Of a stretch of 64,000 nt of DNA, positions 9,694 to 18,042 are shown in pieces (the first letter of the stretch is position 1; every line of letters begins with the position of its first letter). The notes below the pieces were generated by a model that saw only the letters and a list, made by a program, of their open reading frames with translations, did no database searches and had not been told where the DNA came from. A program made the position numbers and the translations under genes. Origin of the DNA: Gracilimonas sp040882225. Lineage in GTDB: Bacteria > Bacteroidota > Rhodothermia > Balneolales > Balneolaceae. The stretch is from NCBI GenBank assembly GCA_040882225.1, contig JBBEBR010000007.1, forward strand, positions 47,509-111,508, given 5' to 3'.

Positions 9694-12600
9694 TGAAGTT
9701 TTTCAGTTACATATTTCTCGTTTTGATGATGTTTTGTCCATTGTTGGTGAATGCGCAAACCGATCCAACTTTTTACGATTATCCTCAAAATCATCTGGAC
9801 TGGTATACGATTGAAAGCGAGCATTTCCTGATTCATTTTCAAGAAGGGAACAGCCGTTCTGCGCAGGTAACTTCTCGCATTGCCGAAGAAGTTTATAAGC
9901 CAATCAACGATCTCTATCAGTATCAACCGGATGGAAAAGTGAGCATTGTGCTCAAAGACCGTGAGGATTATTCGAACGGCGCCGCCTACTTTTTCGACAA
10001 CAAAATTGATATTTGGCTACCGGCTCTCGACACTCCATTGCGCGGAACGCATAATTGGCTTCGCGGGGTAATTGCGCATGAATACACGCACATTGTTCAA
10101 ATTCAGAAAGGGATGAAAAGAAGCCGAAAAATTCCAGCTTTTTACCTGCAAATTTTATCTTATGAGGATGTGCGGCGGCCGGATGTTTTATATGGTTTCC
10201 CAAACGGAATTGTGACACTCCCCTTTGCAACGGTAAACATTCCGGCATGGCTTGCCGAAGGAACCGCTCAGTTTCAAACTTCGGGGCTATTATATGATAC
10301 CTGGGATGCACATCGTGATATGGTGCTGCGAACAAGAATCCTTTCCGACACCTATTTTTCTCTGGATGAAATGGGAACCTTCTCCTCAAAAAGCAGCATT
10401 GAGCGTGAAACGGTATATAACCAGGGATATGCTTTTGTCATCTATCTTGCCGATACTTTTGGAGAAGAAATTCTGCGGGAAATCACCGAAGCTTTAGGAA
10501 CAAAAGGAGTGCATAATGTCGCGGATGCCATTGAAGTAGCTACCGAAATTCCCGGTAAAGATGTCTTTGAAAACTGGATTACCGAGCGAAAAGCATTTTA
10601 TAAAACAGCGATGGAAAGCATCACCCCAACAAAAGCAGAAACTGAAGAAAAGTCCGGATTTTTTAATTTTTATCCCAAGTTTTCCCCGGATGGAACCAAG
10701 CTTGCTTACTTGTCTAATAAAGGATTCGATTTTGGTTTGCTTTCGCTTTATTTGGTTGATGATAATGGAGAAGTAGAAATCGCCCAAGTTGATGATAAAA
10801 TATTCAACGAACCCAGCAATCACGCGGATGCTCTCAAACCATTAATCAGTTTTCTGGCTACCTCCTATTCTTTTTCGCCAGATGGAAATAAAATTGCCTA
10901 CTCCATCAACAAGAAAAATAAGTATGGAGAATCGTACCGGGATATTTTTATGTATGATATTGAGTCGAAAAAAAGCGAGCGCCTGACTAACAGCGCGCGG
11001 ATAGAATCTCCCAAGTGGAATAATACAGGGGACAAAATTGCAGCCGTTCAATACGAAAAAGGAACTCAAAACCTGGTTCTGCTATTTCCAAATCATCCCG
11101 ACTCAGTTAAAAAACTAACAGACAATCAGGACAGCGAAACGGTTTTCACACCTGAGTGGAACTCTGATGACACAAAAATTTATTTTGCCACAGCTTCCAG
11201 TTCAAACCGGAATATTCATGTGTATGATGTGAATACAGAGGCTGTAACTGCTGTACTTGAAGATCAATATGTTGATTTTCGCGATCCCCATTTGAGCGAC
11301 GATGGCCAGTATTTATACTACTCTTCAAATCCTGACGGCATTTTTAACATCTACAGAGAGCAGCTTTCGGGCGGAGTACAACAGAAGTTGACAAGCGTGG
11401 TGGGCGGAGCTTTTATGCCGCATTTGAACAAAGACAATGCGCTTTACTTTTCTGAATTTGAAGCCAGCGGATATAAAATAAAATCTGCAGGAATTAACGA
11501 GCTACTCTCTTCCAGCGAGATGGGATTTTACGATCCACCTTTCCCCGACGACCTGATGGAACCCACCAAAGATTTCAAGTACATCCAATCGCTCAATGAA
11601 TTCGACGACAAAGATATCGATCCCTTTTCCGATGATGTAATCGCCATAGCAGATACCGGAAATTATGCGTTTCAATTGCTTTCTTTAGCTCCAAACACGG
11701 AAAGAACCTTCCGTAAATACGAAGATACTTATTCGGGTTTTAGCTTTTTCCCTTTGCTCCGTTTTGACAATTATTCCAAACCAAATGGTAATAATGGGAC
11801 TCTTATTAAGAACAGAAAGTTTGGAAGTTTGGGTAAAAACTTGCTTCGTGATATGAAGCCCGGAGTGTATTTTTCATCCCGGGATGTGATAGACAAGCTC
11901 AGCATTTTTGGCGGAGTGATGGTAGGCGTTGCATCTCAACCAGCGGAAAGTATTGGTGGGTTTTTCCGTCCCGACCGGCTCTTAGGCCTCGACAGAGACG
12001 CTTTTATGATTGTTGAACATCGTGGACTTCCGTTCATAAAAAGAAGCTGGTCTCCCACCGTTGCCCTCGAAGTCTATAACCTCCGAAGAAATGTTGCAGA
12101 CGGTCTTTCCATCGAAGAATTTCCCTGTACTTCTTGTCTTCCAGACACAGTAACCACCGATATCGCGTATGATATTTGGGAAGCGGGTTTATTTCTAAGA
12201 AGTAAGTTAAGCCGCAGAAGTTTGCTGGAAATTGGAATCGGTTACAGCCCTTATACCGTCTCTACCGACAATTTTTATTCTCGCGAGCTAAAGCAACAAG
12301 TCAGCGGGTCATCCTCTCAATATTTCCGGGGAACCACGTTTTCCACCTCATACACTTTCGATTATTACCAGTTTTCCAACGACGCGGATATCGCCCCTAT
12401 CGGGATGAAAGGATATTTGCGTTATCAATATCAGCCGTCGAAGTTACTTGAAGAATACGAAATTAAGGATGGTTCGCTTCTGCCCGTCTATAAGAACTCG
12501 AATAATCATTCCACGGAGTTGCATCTTCGTTATGGATTTAACGCATTTTCGAATCAGGCTTTCCAGGCACGGGTGCGGGGTTTTCATTACTTCAAAAACC

Positions 12601-13043
12601 CCAACGATTCTTTTTATGCAGATTATATCGGAGGATTCTTAGGCATGAGAAGCTATCCGTTTTTCGCTCTTGGTGGCAGCACTACAGCTTTCGCCAGTTT
12701 CTCATGGTTTACTCCCATCGTTAAAAATATTACCAAACAAGTAGGGCCGTACACCATCGATAAATTATATGCCCGTTTCTTTTTTGAAACCGGAAATGGC
12801 TGGAAAAGCCCTTATGATACCGGAGATAAACTGAAATCTGGTGTTGGCGCAGAACTACGGCTCGCTCTTAACGGGTATTACCTGTTTCCACTCAAGCTCT
12901 TTGTGAGCACCGCATATGGATTTGATCGATTTTCGCTTACTTTGCCTGATGATTTTGTGACAGGAACCGATAACAATCGCGTTACTTACGGGCGCGAATT
13001 CCTGTTTCACTTCGGTTTAACGTTCGATTTTGACCTGCTATGA
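9693..13043 (+). CDS. Outer-membrane protein with HExxH metallopeptidase (MA-like) domain, TolB-like propeller and C-terminal barrel
   Basis: An 1116-aa exported protein (signal peptide IFLVLMMFCPLLVNAQ). Residues about 25-310 look like a gluzincin peptidase: zinc motif H129-E-Y-T-H133 in IAHEYTHIVQIQ, with a probable third ligand E189 in WLAEGTAQF. Residues about 320-620 contain PD40/WD40-like blades of a TolB-type propeller (FSPDGTKLAYLSNKG, FSPDGNKIAYSINKK). The last about 400 residues are rich in alternating aromatic beta strands and end in phenylalanine-leucine-type barrel sequence (FHFGLTFDFDLL), suggesting a BamA/TamA-like outer-membrane barrel. The start overlaps the stop of the M6-like gene and the end overlaps the next gene by 4 bp, indicating translational coupling. 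Protease activity is inferred from the intact motif; the substrate is unknown. Confidence 0.8.
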   Translation: MKFFSYIFLVLMMFCPLLVNAQTDPTFYDYPQNHLDWYTIESEHFLIHFQEGNSRSAQVTSRIAEEVYKPINDLYQYQPDGKVSIVLKDREDYSNGAAYFFDNKIDIWLPALDTPLRGTHNWLRGVIAHEYTHIVQIQKGMKRSRKIPAFYLQILSYEDVRRPDVLYGFPNGIVTLPFATVNIPAWLAEGTAQFQTSGLLYDTWDAHRDMVLRTRILSDTYFSLDEMGTFSSKSSIERETVYNQGYAFVIYLADTFGEEILREITEALGTKGVHNVADAIEVATEIPGKDVFENWITERKAFYKTAMESITPTKAETEEKSGFFNFYPKFSPDGTKLAYLSNKGFDFGLLSLYLVDDNGEVEIAQVDDKIFNEPSNHADALKPLISFLATSYSFSPDGNKIAYSINKKNKYGESYRDIFMYDIESKKSERLTNSARIESPKWNNTGDKIAAVQYEKGTQNLVLLFPNHPDSVKKLTDNQDSETVFTPEWNSDDTKIYFATASSSNRNIHVYDVNTEAVTAVLEDQYVDFRDPHLSDDGQYLYYSSNPDGIFNIYREQLSGGVQQKLTSVVGGAFMPHLNKDNALYFSEFEASGYKIKSAGINELLSSSEMGFYDPPFPDDLMEPTKDFKYIQSLNEFDDKDIDPFSDDVIAIADTGNYAFQLLSLAPNTERTFRKYEDTYSGFSFFPLLRFDNYSKPNGNNGTLIKNRKFGSLGKNLLRDMKPGVYFSSRDVIDKLSIFGGVMVGVASQPAESIGGFFRPDRLLGLDRDAFMIVEHRGLPFIKRSWSPTVALEVYNLRRNVADGLSIEEFPCTSCLPDTVTTDIAYDIWEAGLFLRSKLSRRSLLEIGIGYSPYTVSTDNFYSRELKQQVSGSSSQYFRGTTFSTSYTFDYYQFSNDADIAPIGMKGYLRYQYQPSKLLEEYEIKDGSLLPVYKNSNNHSTELHLRYGFNAFSNQAFQARVRGFHYFKNPNDSFYADYIGGFLGMRSYPFFALGGSTTAFASFSWFTPIVKNITKQVGPYTIDKLYARFFFETGNGWKSPYDTGDKLKSGVGAELRLALNGYYLFPLKLFVSTAYGFDRFSLTLPDDFVTGTDNNRVTYGREFLFHFGLTFDFDLL

Positions 13044-14026
13044 GAGCTCTAACCTTTTTTATTTTTATTTGGGGATGTCTCGGCAACACCGCTCACTCAC
13101 AGTCGGTGTTAAATTTTACCGGAGATATTTTCAAAAATGAAGCTAAAGAATCTGAAATCCCTCCTCTTCACATTTCGGACTTCACGTTGCAGAATAATCT
13201 TTCCTCAAACTCTTTTTTAGACCTTCCACGAACTAAACCAGGGATAGCTTTTCTTTCTTCAGCGATTATTCCCGGAACGGGTCAGGCTGCTAATGGAAAA
13301 TGGGTACGGGCGGGAATTTATTTTACCGCAGAAGTTGTGGGAATAATTTATCACCTCGACAGGAATGCCAAAGCCCGAAGGCAGGAAAGATCTTACGAGA
13401 ATTTCACCCATCAAAACTGGAGCGTTCTTGCGTATTCACAATGGTTAGTTCAATATTCAAGGCAGTACAATCTTGACAATAACTGGGAACTTCTTGAAGC
13501 TCAGATTGCCGGGCAAAATCCGGATTTCACAAATACCACAAACGATTGGAGTAAAGTGGATATCAATCTTCTGCACTCAATCGAGAATCGAACTCACTTT
13601 ATTTTTAATGATCCACAAGGTTGTCAGCCTGATAATTGCAGACGGGCGAGCGAATTTTCTCACGAGCTACCCAAGTATGGCTCACAGCAATTTTACGAAC
13701 TAATAAGTAAATATTATCAGTACCAGCCCGGGTGGAGAGATTGGCACGCGGCCATCACCATGAATAATAATCAAAACCAGGATTTATACCGGTATATGTG
13801 GAATGGGCAAGATCAGCCGTTCAATTTATTTTACCAGGGAAGAGACCGTGCCGAAGAGTTTAACGACAACTATCGTGTTGCGGGGAACATACTTAAGCTG
13901 TTGTTAGTAAATCATGTTGTATCGGCTTTTGACGCGCTTTTTACGGTACAGCTAAAAAACAGCCGAATTCAAACAGATACCAACTTGCTGAGGCTTGAGC
14001 AATTTTCTGTAAGCTGGCACTTTTAA
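13040..14026 (+). CDS. DUF5683-like exported/membrane protein
   Basis: A 328-aa protein with a signal peptide (LTFFIFIWGCLGNTAHSQ). A hydrophobic core around residues 70-105 reads FLSSAIIPGTGQAANGKWVRAG, similar to the P-G-x-G-Q-x-x-N pattern of DUF5683 proteins found in Bacteroidota. The remainder is rich in Trp, Tyr, Asn and Gln (QYSRQYNLDNNW, YQYQPGWRDWHAA). It starts within the stop of the preceding outer-membrane protease (ATGA overlap), so it is the last gene of the porU operon-like block and probably acts with that protein in the envelope. No biochemical role is known to me for the family. Confidence 0.65.
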   Translation: MRALTFFIFIWGCLGNTAHSQSVLNFTGDIFKNEAKESEIPPLHISDFTLQNNLSSNSFLDLPRTKPGIAFLSSAIIPGTGQAANGKWVRAGIYFTAEVVGIIYHLDRNAKARRQERSYENFTHQNWSVLAYSQWLVQYSRQYNLDNNWELLEAQIAGQNPDFTNTTNDWSKVDINLLHSIENRTHFIFNDPQGCQPDNCRRASEFSHELPKYGSQQFYELISKYYQYQPGWRDWHAAITMNNNQNQDLYRYMWNGQDQPFNLFYQGRDRAEEFNDNYRVAGNILKLLLVNHVVSAFDALFTVQLKNSRIQTDTNLLRLEQFSVSWHF

Positions 14027-14055
14027 CATCCTTCTATATACTGTATTTTTCCCTC

Positions 14056-14895
14056 ATGCTAAATTTCCTTACAAATAAATATTTATATATAAGCCTATTC
14101 GGTATTCTTCTGTTCGGGGTTGTTGTAATTCTTGTGGTAGATAAAATAATTATGCCCAGTTATACGAATTATAATGAAGGCATAACTGTGCCCGATGTCA
14201 CACGAATTTCCCTCGAAGAAGCGCAATCTTTGCTTACTACCTATGGGCTCAGGCACGAAGTTGCCGAGCGAAGAGCCAATTCCGCTTTCCCCGCAGATTA
14301 TGTTATTGATCAAAGCCCGGCATCTACACAAATCGTAAAACCGGATCGTAAAATTTATTTAACGGTTAACACTGCTATAAAACCACAAGTTGAGGTTCCT
14401 GGGGTTGTGAATCTTTCCTATAGAAATGCGGAAATACAGCTCCAGAATTATGGCCTTGAAGTTGGTTCCACAAGCTATGAGTCTTCAAGATTTAAGAATG
14501 TGATTTTGAGACAATCTGTAGCTAAAGGTACTGTTGTAGAAAAAGGTACTTCCATTGATCTTATTATAAGTGATGGTTTGGGAGATAAAATTGTGGAAGT
14601 TCCTGAAATTATAGGATTTCGACTACCTGATGCTCAGCGCAGATTAAGTGAAGCAGGGTTCAGAGTAGGAGAAATAGAGTTTAAGCCAACACGAAATGTA
14701 GCACCAAATACCGTACTCGATTTCTCACCAAAACAAAAAGAGCTTCGGGAAGGAGAAACGCTCACTTTGGTCATTTCAGAACGCTTTGACGCTATTGAAC
14801 AAACCGAAGGAGGTGCGGTAATCGTAGACTCAACCGATACTAACGGAACAGCGCCTCCAGATTCTGTTAATGACCAGTCAAATAACCAAAATTAA
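14056..14895 (+). CDS. PASTA domain-containing membrane protein
   Basis: A 279-aa protein with one N-terminal membrane segment (about residues 11-30, ISLFGILLFGVVVILVVD) and three consecutive PASTA repeats outside the membrane (about residues 43-108, 112-175 and 180-245). Each opens with a V-P-(D/G/E)-(V/I) motif: VPDVTRISLEEAQ, VPGVVNLSYRNAE and VPEIIGFRLPDAQ. The tail is a Thr/Asp/Ser/Asn-rich linker. PASTA domains bind peptidoglycan fragments or beta-lactams in kinases and PBPs, but there is no kinase domain here. The stop codon abuts the ATG of rpe, so the two are probably co-transcribed, an arrangement seen in related genomes. Role inferred: cell-wall association. Confidence 0.88.
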   Translation: MLNFLTNKYLYISLFGILLFGVVVILVVDKIIMPSYTNYNEGITVPDVTRISLEEAQSLLTTYGLRHEVAERRANSAFPADYVIDQSPASTQIVKPDRKIYLTVNTAIKPQVEVPGVVNLSYRNAEIQLQNYGLEVGSTSYESSRFKNVILRQSVAKGTVVEKGTSIDLIISDGLGDKIVEVPEIIGFRLPDAQRRLSEAGFRVGEIEFKPTRNVAPNTVLDFSPKQKELREGETLTLVISERFDAIEQTEGGAVIVDSTDTNGTAPPDSVNDQSNNQN

Positions 14896-15570
14896 ATGAA
14901 TTTCGAGCTTCCTGTTCTTGCACCATCCATTCTCGCAGCAGATTTCACACAACTTGGTAAAAATATTGAAGATTGTATAAAAGGCGGCGTATCCTGGATT
15001 CACTGTGATATTATGGATGGCCATTTTGTGCCTAACATCAGTTATGGCCCGGGAATTGTAAAAGCGGCAAAGAAAGCAGCACCCGAAGCTTTCTTTGATG
15101 TTCATTTAATGATTGAAAATCCCGATGAGTACGTTGAAAAATTTGTGGAAGCCGGTGCAGATCTCATTTCCGTGCACTATGAAACGTGTCCGCATTTGCA
15201 CCGATCTATTCAAAACATCAAAAAGTACGGGATAATGGCCGGCGTAGTGGTTAATCCCGCTACTTCTCTGCACAATATTGAGCCTATTCTGGAAGATGTC
15301 GATTTAGTGCTGATAATGAGTGTAAATCCCGGTTTTGGAGGGCAGAGCTTTATCGAGAGCAGCTATGAAAAACTTGAACAGCTTGCTACAATGCGAGAAG
15401 AAAAAGAGCTCGGTTTTTTAATTGAAGTGGATGGCGGCGTCAGTCTTAAAAACATCAAAAAAGTAGCCAACGCCGGTGCGGATATTCTGGTTGCAGGGAG
15501 CAGCGTATTTAGCGCTCAAAATATCACCACTCGTGTAGAAGAACTCAGAGATAAGCTTGGGAATAGCTAA
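14896..15570 (+). CDS. rpe: Ribulose-phosphate 3-epimerase
   Basis: Cytosolic TIM-barrel enzyme of the pentose phosphate pathway that interconverts ribulose 5-phosphate and xylulose 5-phosphate. The 224-aa length is normal. Visible family motifs are LAPSILAADF at the N-terminus (catalytic Asp strand next to Ser), HCDIMDGHFVPN (metal-binding His and Asp), DVHLMIENP (metal-binding His), VNPGFGGQSFI (phosphate loop) and EVDGGV (catalytic Asp). The ATG follows the stop of the PASTA gene with no gap. No anomalies. Confidence 0.97.
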   Translation: MNFELPVLAPSILAADFTQLGKNIEDCIKGGVSWIHCDIMDGHFVPNISYGPGIVKAAKKAAPEAFFDVHLMIENPDEYVEKFVEAGADLISVHYETCPHLHRSIQNIKKYGIMAGVVVNPATSLHNIEPILEDVDLVLIMSVNPGFGGQSFIESSYEKLEQLATMREEKELGFLIEVDGGVSLKNIKKVANAGADILVAGSSVFSAQNITTRVEELRDKLGNS

Positions 15571-15704
15571 TTCCTTCGGATATATTTGAAATTTCTGTTT
15601 AAGCTCTAAATTCATTTGCCTGCTTTCACACATTACCAGAGAAACGCTTAACATCATTTCTTCTGTTAAATTCTTATCTTTCATCTAAGAAAAAAATATC
15701 AAAT

Positions 15705-16715
15705 ATTATTGCCATAGAACACGAAAACACACTCACAGAACAAGTCGTAGAAATTGGAGATACAGATCCGGTTGCCTTATTTGGTTTACACGATCATAAT
15801 ATTCTTGCCTTAGACAGAGCTTTCCCAAATACAAAATTCAACGCCCGTGGCGGAAGGGTAAAATTAACGGGGCCACATGAGGAAGTTCTAACTGCTATTC
15901 AGGTGATTGAGGGAATGCTGGAAGTTGCAGAGCGTAAAAAAAGCGTTTCGGAAAGTGATGTAAAAACTCTGATCACTTTAAAAAGCGGAGTGCAAAAAGC
16001 AGCTCCCCGCCAGCCCATAACTTTAGCCAATAGCTCTGATGTAATCACTCACACTCATAACGGAGAAGCCGTAGTGGCGAAAACTCCGGGACAAAAACGC
16101 ATCGTTGAGTCTACCGCAAACCATGATATCGTTTTCGCTATTGGCCCCGCCGGAACCGGAAAAACTTATACCTCCGTTGCTCTGGCTGTTCAGGCCCTGA
16201 AAGACCGAAAAGTACGTAAGATTATTCTTGCCCGCCCAGCCGTTGAAGCCGGTGAAAATTTGGGATTCCTCCCGGGAGACCTTAAAGAGAAAATCGATCC
16301 CTACCTTCGCCCTCTTTACGATGCACTTGAAGACATGATTGATCAGGACCGGCTGGAACTGCATCTCGCCAAGAATGTAATCGAAATTGCTCCGCTTGCT
16401 TACATGCGTGGACGAACCCTGAACAACGCTTTTGTAATTTTGGATGAAGCTCAAAATGCAACCAATACACAAATGAAGATGTTTTTAACCCGTATTGGAT
16501 TTAACAGCCGGGCGATTATTACCGGAGATGTAACACAAACTGATCTTCCCAAAAAGCAGGAATCGGGGTTAATTTCCATCCCAAAAATTCTCAAGGATAT
16601 TGACGGTATTGATTTTGTTTATTTAGGTGAAGAAGATGTGGTTCGGCACAAACTGGTGCGGGATATCATCAAAGCCTACGAGAAATTTGAAACAGATAAT
16701 GCAGGTACAAAGTAA
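15705..16715 (+). CDS. phoH: PhoH family ATPase (start codon uncertain, probably non-ATG)
   Basis: A P-loop ATPase of the PhoH family, linked elsewhere to RNA metabolism and phosphate stress. The Walker A motif GPAGTGKTY is at about residues 147-155 and Walker B FVILDEAQN at about 243-251 of the extended frame. The only conventional start nearby is GTG 15903, but it would remove a clearly family-typical N-terminal KH-like region. That region, EHENTLTEQVVEIGDTDP followed by NILALDRAFP and ARGGRVKLTGP, is encoded in the same frame from about 15717. No ATG, GTG or TTG lies in frame between the stop at 15600 and 15903; the choices are ATT (15705, 15708), ATA (15714) or CTG (15663). I place the start at the ATT as a compromise. 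Function assignment is secure, the start is not. Confidence 0.85.
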   Translation: MIAIEHENTLTEQVVEIGDTDPVALFGLHDHNILALDRAFPNTKFNARGGRVKLTGPHEEVLTAIQVIEGMLEVAERKKSVSESDVKTLITLKSGVQKAAPRQPITLANSSDVITHTHNGEAVVAKTPGQKRIVESTANHDIVFAIGPAGTGKTYTSVALAVQALKDRKVRKIILARPAVEAGENLGFLPGDLKEKIDPYLRPLYDALEDMIDQDRLELHLAKNVIEIAPLAYMRGRTLNNAFVILDEAQNATNTQMKMFLTRIGFNSRAIITGDVTQTDLPKKQESGLISIPKILKDIDGIDFVYLGEEDVVRHKLVRDIIKAYEKFETDNAGTK

Positions 16716-16716
16716 A

Positions 16717-17216
16717 AAAGAGGCAAAGTATTATTAATAAGCTAACCAACTCTGTAACCTGTAACTCTTACAAGAATGATAAAAACACATCGTGATTTAC
16801 TGATTTGGCAAAAGTCCATGGAACTTGTAACAAAGGTTTATTCTGCGGTAGATAGTTTTCCTGATTATGAGAAATTCGGGATTATCTCACAAATCAGGCG
16901 TAGTTCAGTTTCAATCCCTGCGAATATTGCAGAAGGATTTGGTAGAAACTCACAAAAAGATTTTAAGCGTTTTCTTCACATTTCGATGGGTTCACTTTTT
17001 GAGCTTCAAACTGAACTGGAAGTTTCACATAACCTCGATTATCTGGTTAAACAGCAATTTGAAAATCTTTATGATGACACAAGAGAATTAGAACGTATGC
17101 TGAGCAGTTTTATAAAGAAGATGATATGAGGATGAACATTTACTAAATGGATAAAAGTAAATAATTTAATCTCTTTGCATCTCTGTAACTCTGTAACTCT
17201 GTAACTTTGCCTCTTT
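16717..17216. repeat. 13-bp inverted repeats plus CTCTGTAA-type repeats around the four-helix-bundle gene
   Basis: The 13-mer AAAGAGGCAAAGT at 16717-16729 recurs as its exact reverse complement at 17204-17216, enclosing the 117-aa four-helix-bundle gene. Inside the right end three tandem CTCTGTAA octamers occupy 17181-17204, with a further imperfect copy at 17219-17230. A related CTCTGTAACCTGTAACTC stretch lies at 16749-16767, before the gene. This looks like a bounded insertion cassette between phoH and the next gene. Confidence 0.7.
16776..17129 (+). CDS. Four-helix-bundle protein (S23/IVS-encoded family)
   Basis: A small 117-aa protein of the family first described as the product of intervening sequences in bacterial 23S rRNA genes; most stand-alone homologues have no known function. 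Recognition features are HRDLLIWQKSMELV near the start, IRRSSVSIPANIAEGFGR in the centre and the helical region FKRFLHISMGSLFELQTELE. Length matches the family. It stands between phoH and an MBL-fold gene and is enclosed by short inverted and tandem repeats, suggesting it arrived as a small mobile cassette. No rRNA is nearby. Family call is confident. Confidence 0.9.
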   Translation: MIKTHRDLLIWQKSMELVTKVYSAVDSFPDYEKFGIISQIRRSSVSIPANIAEGFGRNSQKDFKRFLHISMGSLFELQTELEVSHNLDYLVKQQFENLYDDTRELERMLSSFIKKMI

Positions 17217-17241
17217 GTAACTCTGTAACCTTATAGAAAAA

Positions 17242-18042
17242 ATGAACACTTTTGCAGCAGCACTTTATGAAGGCACTTTTTCAGTAGGATTGGATAAAAA
17301 ATTTGTCCGCATTCCAAGAGACGGAAAACCCGCCAAAGGTGCTTTAAAAATTTCCCTCAACCCCGTTTTGATACACACTTCAGAACGTAAATATTTGTTT
17401 GATTGCGGCATTGGGGAGTTCGGGGAAGATACCGGCCCAAATGTAATTCGTGAGCACTTAGAAAAATTCGATCTTACCGAATTTGATATCACTGATATCT
17501 TTCTCAGCCACTTGCACTATGACCATATCGGGGGATTAGCTCACCGTCAAAATGGATATTGGGAACTCACTTTCCCGGATGCGAAAATCTGGGTTTCAAA
17601 AAAAGGTTGGGAAAAAGTAGTAGCTAAAGACGAATATTATGACGAGGAAAAAACTCAATTCATTTCTTTCGTGGAAGCAAAAGCCGACCTCCATTTTCTG
17701 AAGGAAGAAGACCAGCCTTACCCGGAAATAACCGTTCGGAAGATAGGAGGACATACAGAATTCCATCAGGTTCTTTTATTTGATGACGGAAATAAAAAGT
17801 ACATGCAGGCCGGAGATGTGATTGGCACCAAAGCACAGGTAAACCGAAAATTTGCCGCCAAATACGATTTTGATCCCAAAACCAGTCAGGCGCAACGCGA
17901 AAAATTAGGTAAACTGGCCTTTGATGAAGGTTATACTATTTTAGCTTATCATGATGACTCGACGCCTATTTTTAAATTAACCAGTTACGATGACAAAACC
18001 GGATATCTCACAGAAGACGTTGGCTCCTTTAACCCTGCCTGA
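17242..18042 (+). CDS. MBL-fold metallo-hydrolase
   Basis: A cytosolic metallo-beta-lactamase-fold hydrolase of 266 aa. The binuclear zinc motif is complete: H90-L-H92-Y-D94-H95 in FLSHLHYDHIGGLA. Later ligands are likely the His in IGGHTEFHQ (around residue 174) and the Asp in QAGDVIGT (around 193), with a C-terminal His in LAYHDDSTP. The substrate cannot be inferred; the family includes lactonases, phosphodiesterases and glyoxalase II-like enzymes. The 3' end overlaps the start of the purine nucleoside phosphorylase frame by 53 bp. It has no signal peptide. Confidence 0.88.
   Translation: MNTFAAALYEGTFSVGLDKKFVRIPRDGKPAKGALKISLNPVLIHTSERKYLFDCGIGEFGEDTGPNVIREHLEKFDLTEFDITDIFLSHLHYDHIGGLAHRQNGYWELTFPDAKIWVSKKGWEKVVAKDEYYDEEKTQFISFVEAKADLHFLKEEDQPYPEITVRKIGGHTEFHQVLLFDDGNKKYMQAGDVIGTKAQVNRKFAAKYDFDPKTSQAQREKLGKLAFDEGYTILAYHDDSTPIFKLTSYDDKTGYLTEDVGSFNPA

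Noticed and set aside
15418..15684. Minus-strand frame across the rpe-phoH junction
   Set aside because: Antisense to the conserved end of rpe and the probable phoH start region; no family features.
17181..17230. Possible CRISPR or regulatory iteron array
   Set aside because: Octamer tandem repeats without spacers and with no replication or plasmid gene nearby; better explained as cassette-border repeats.
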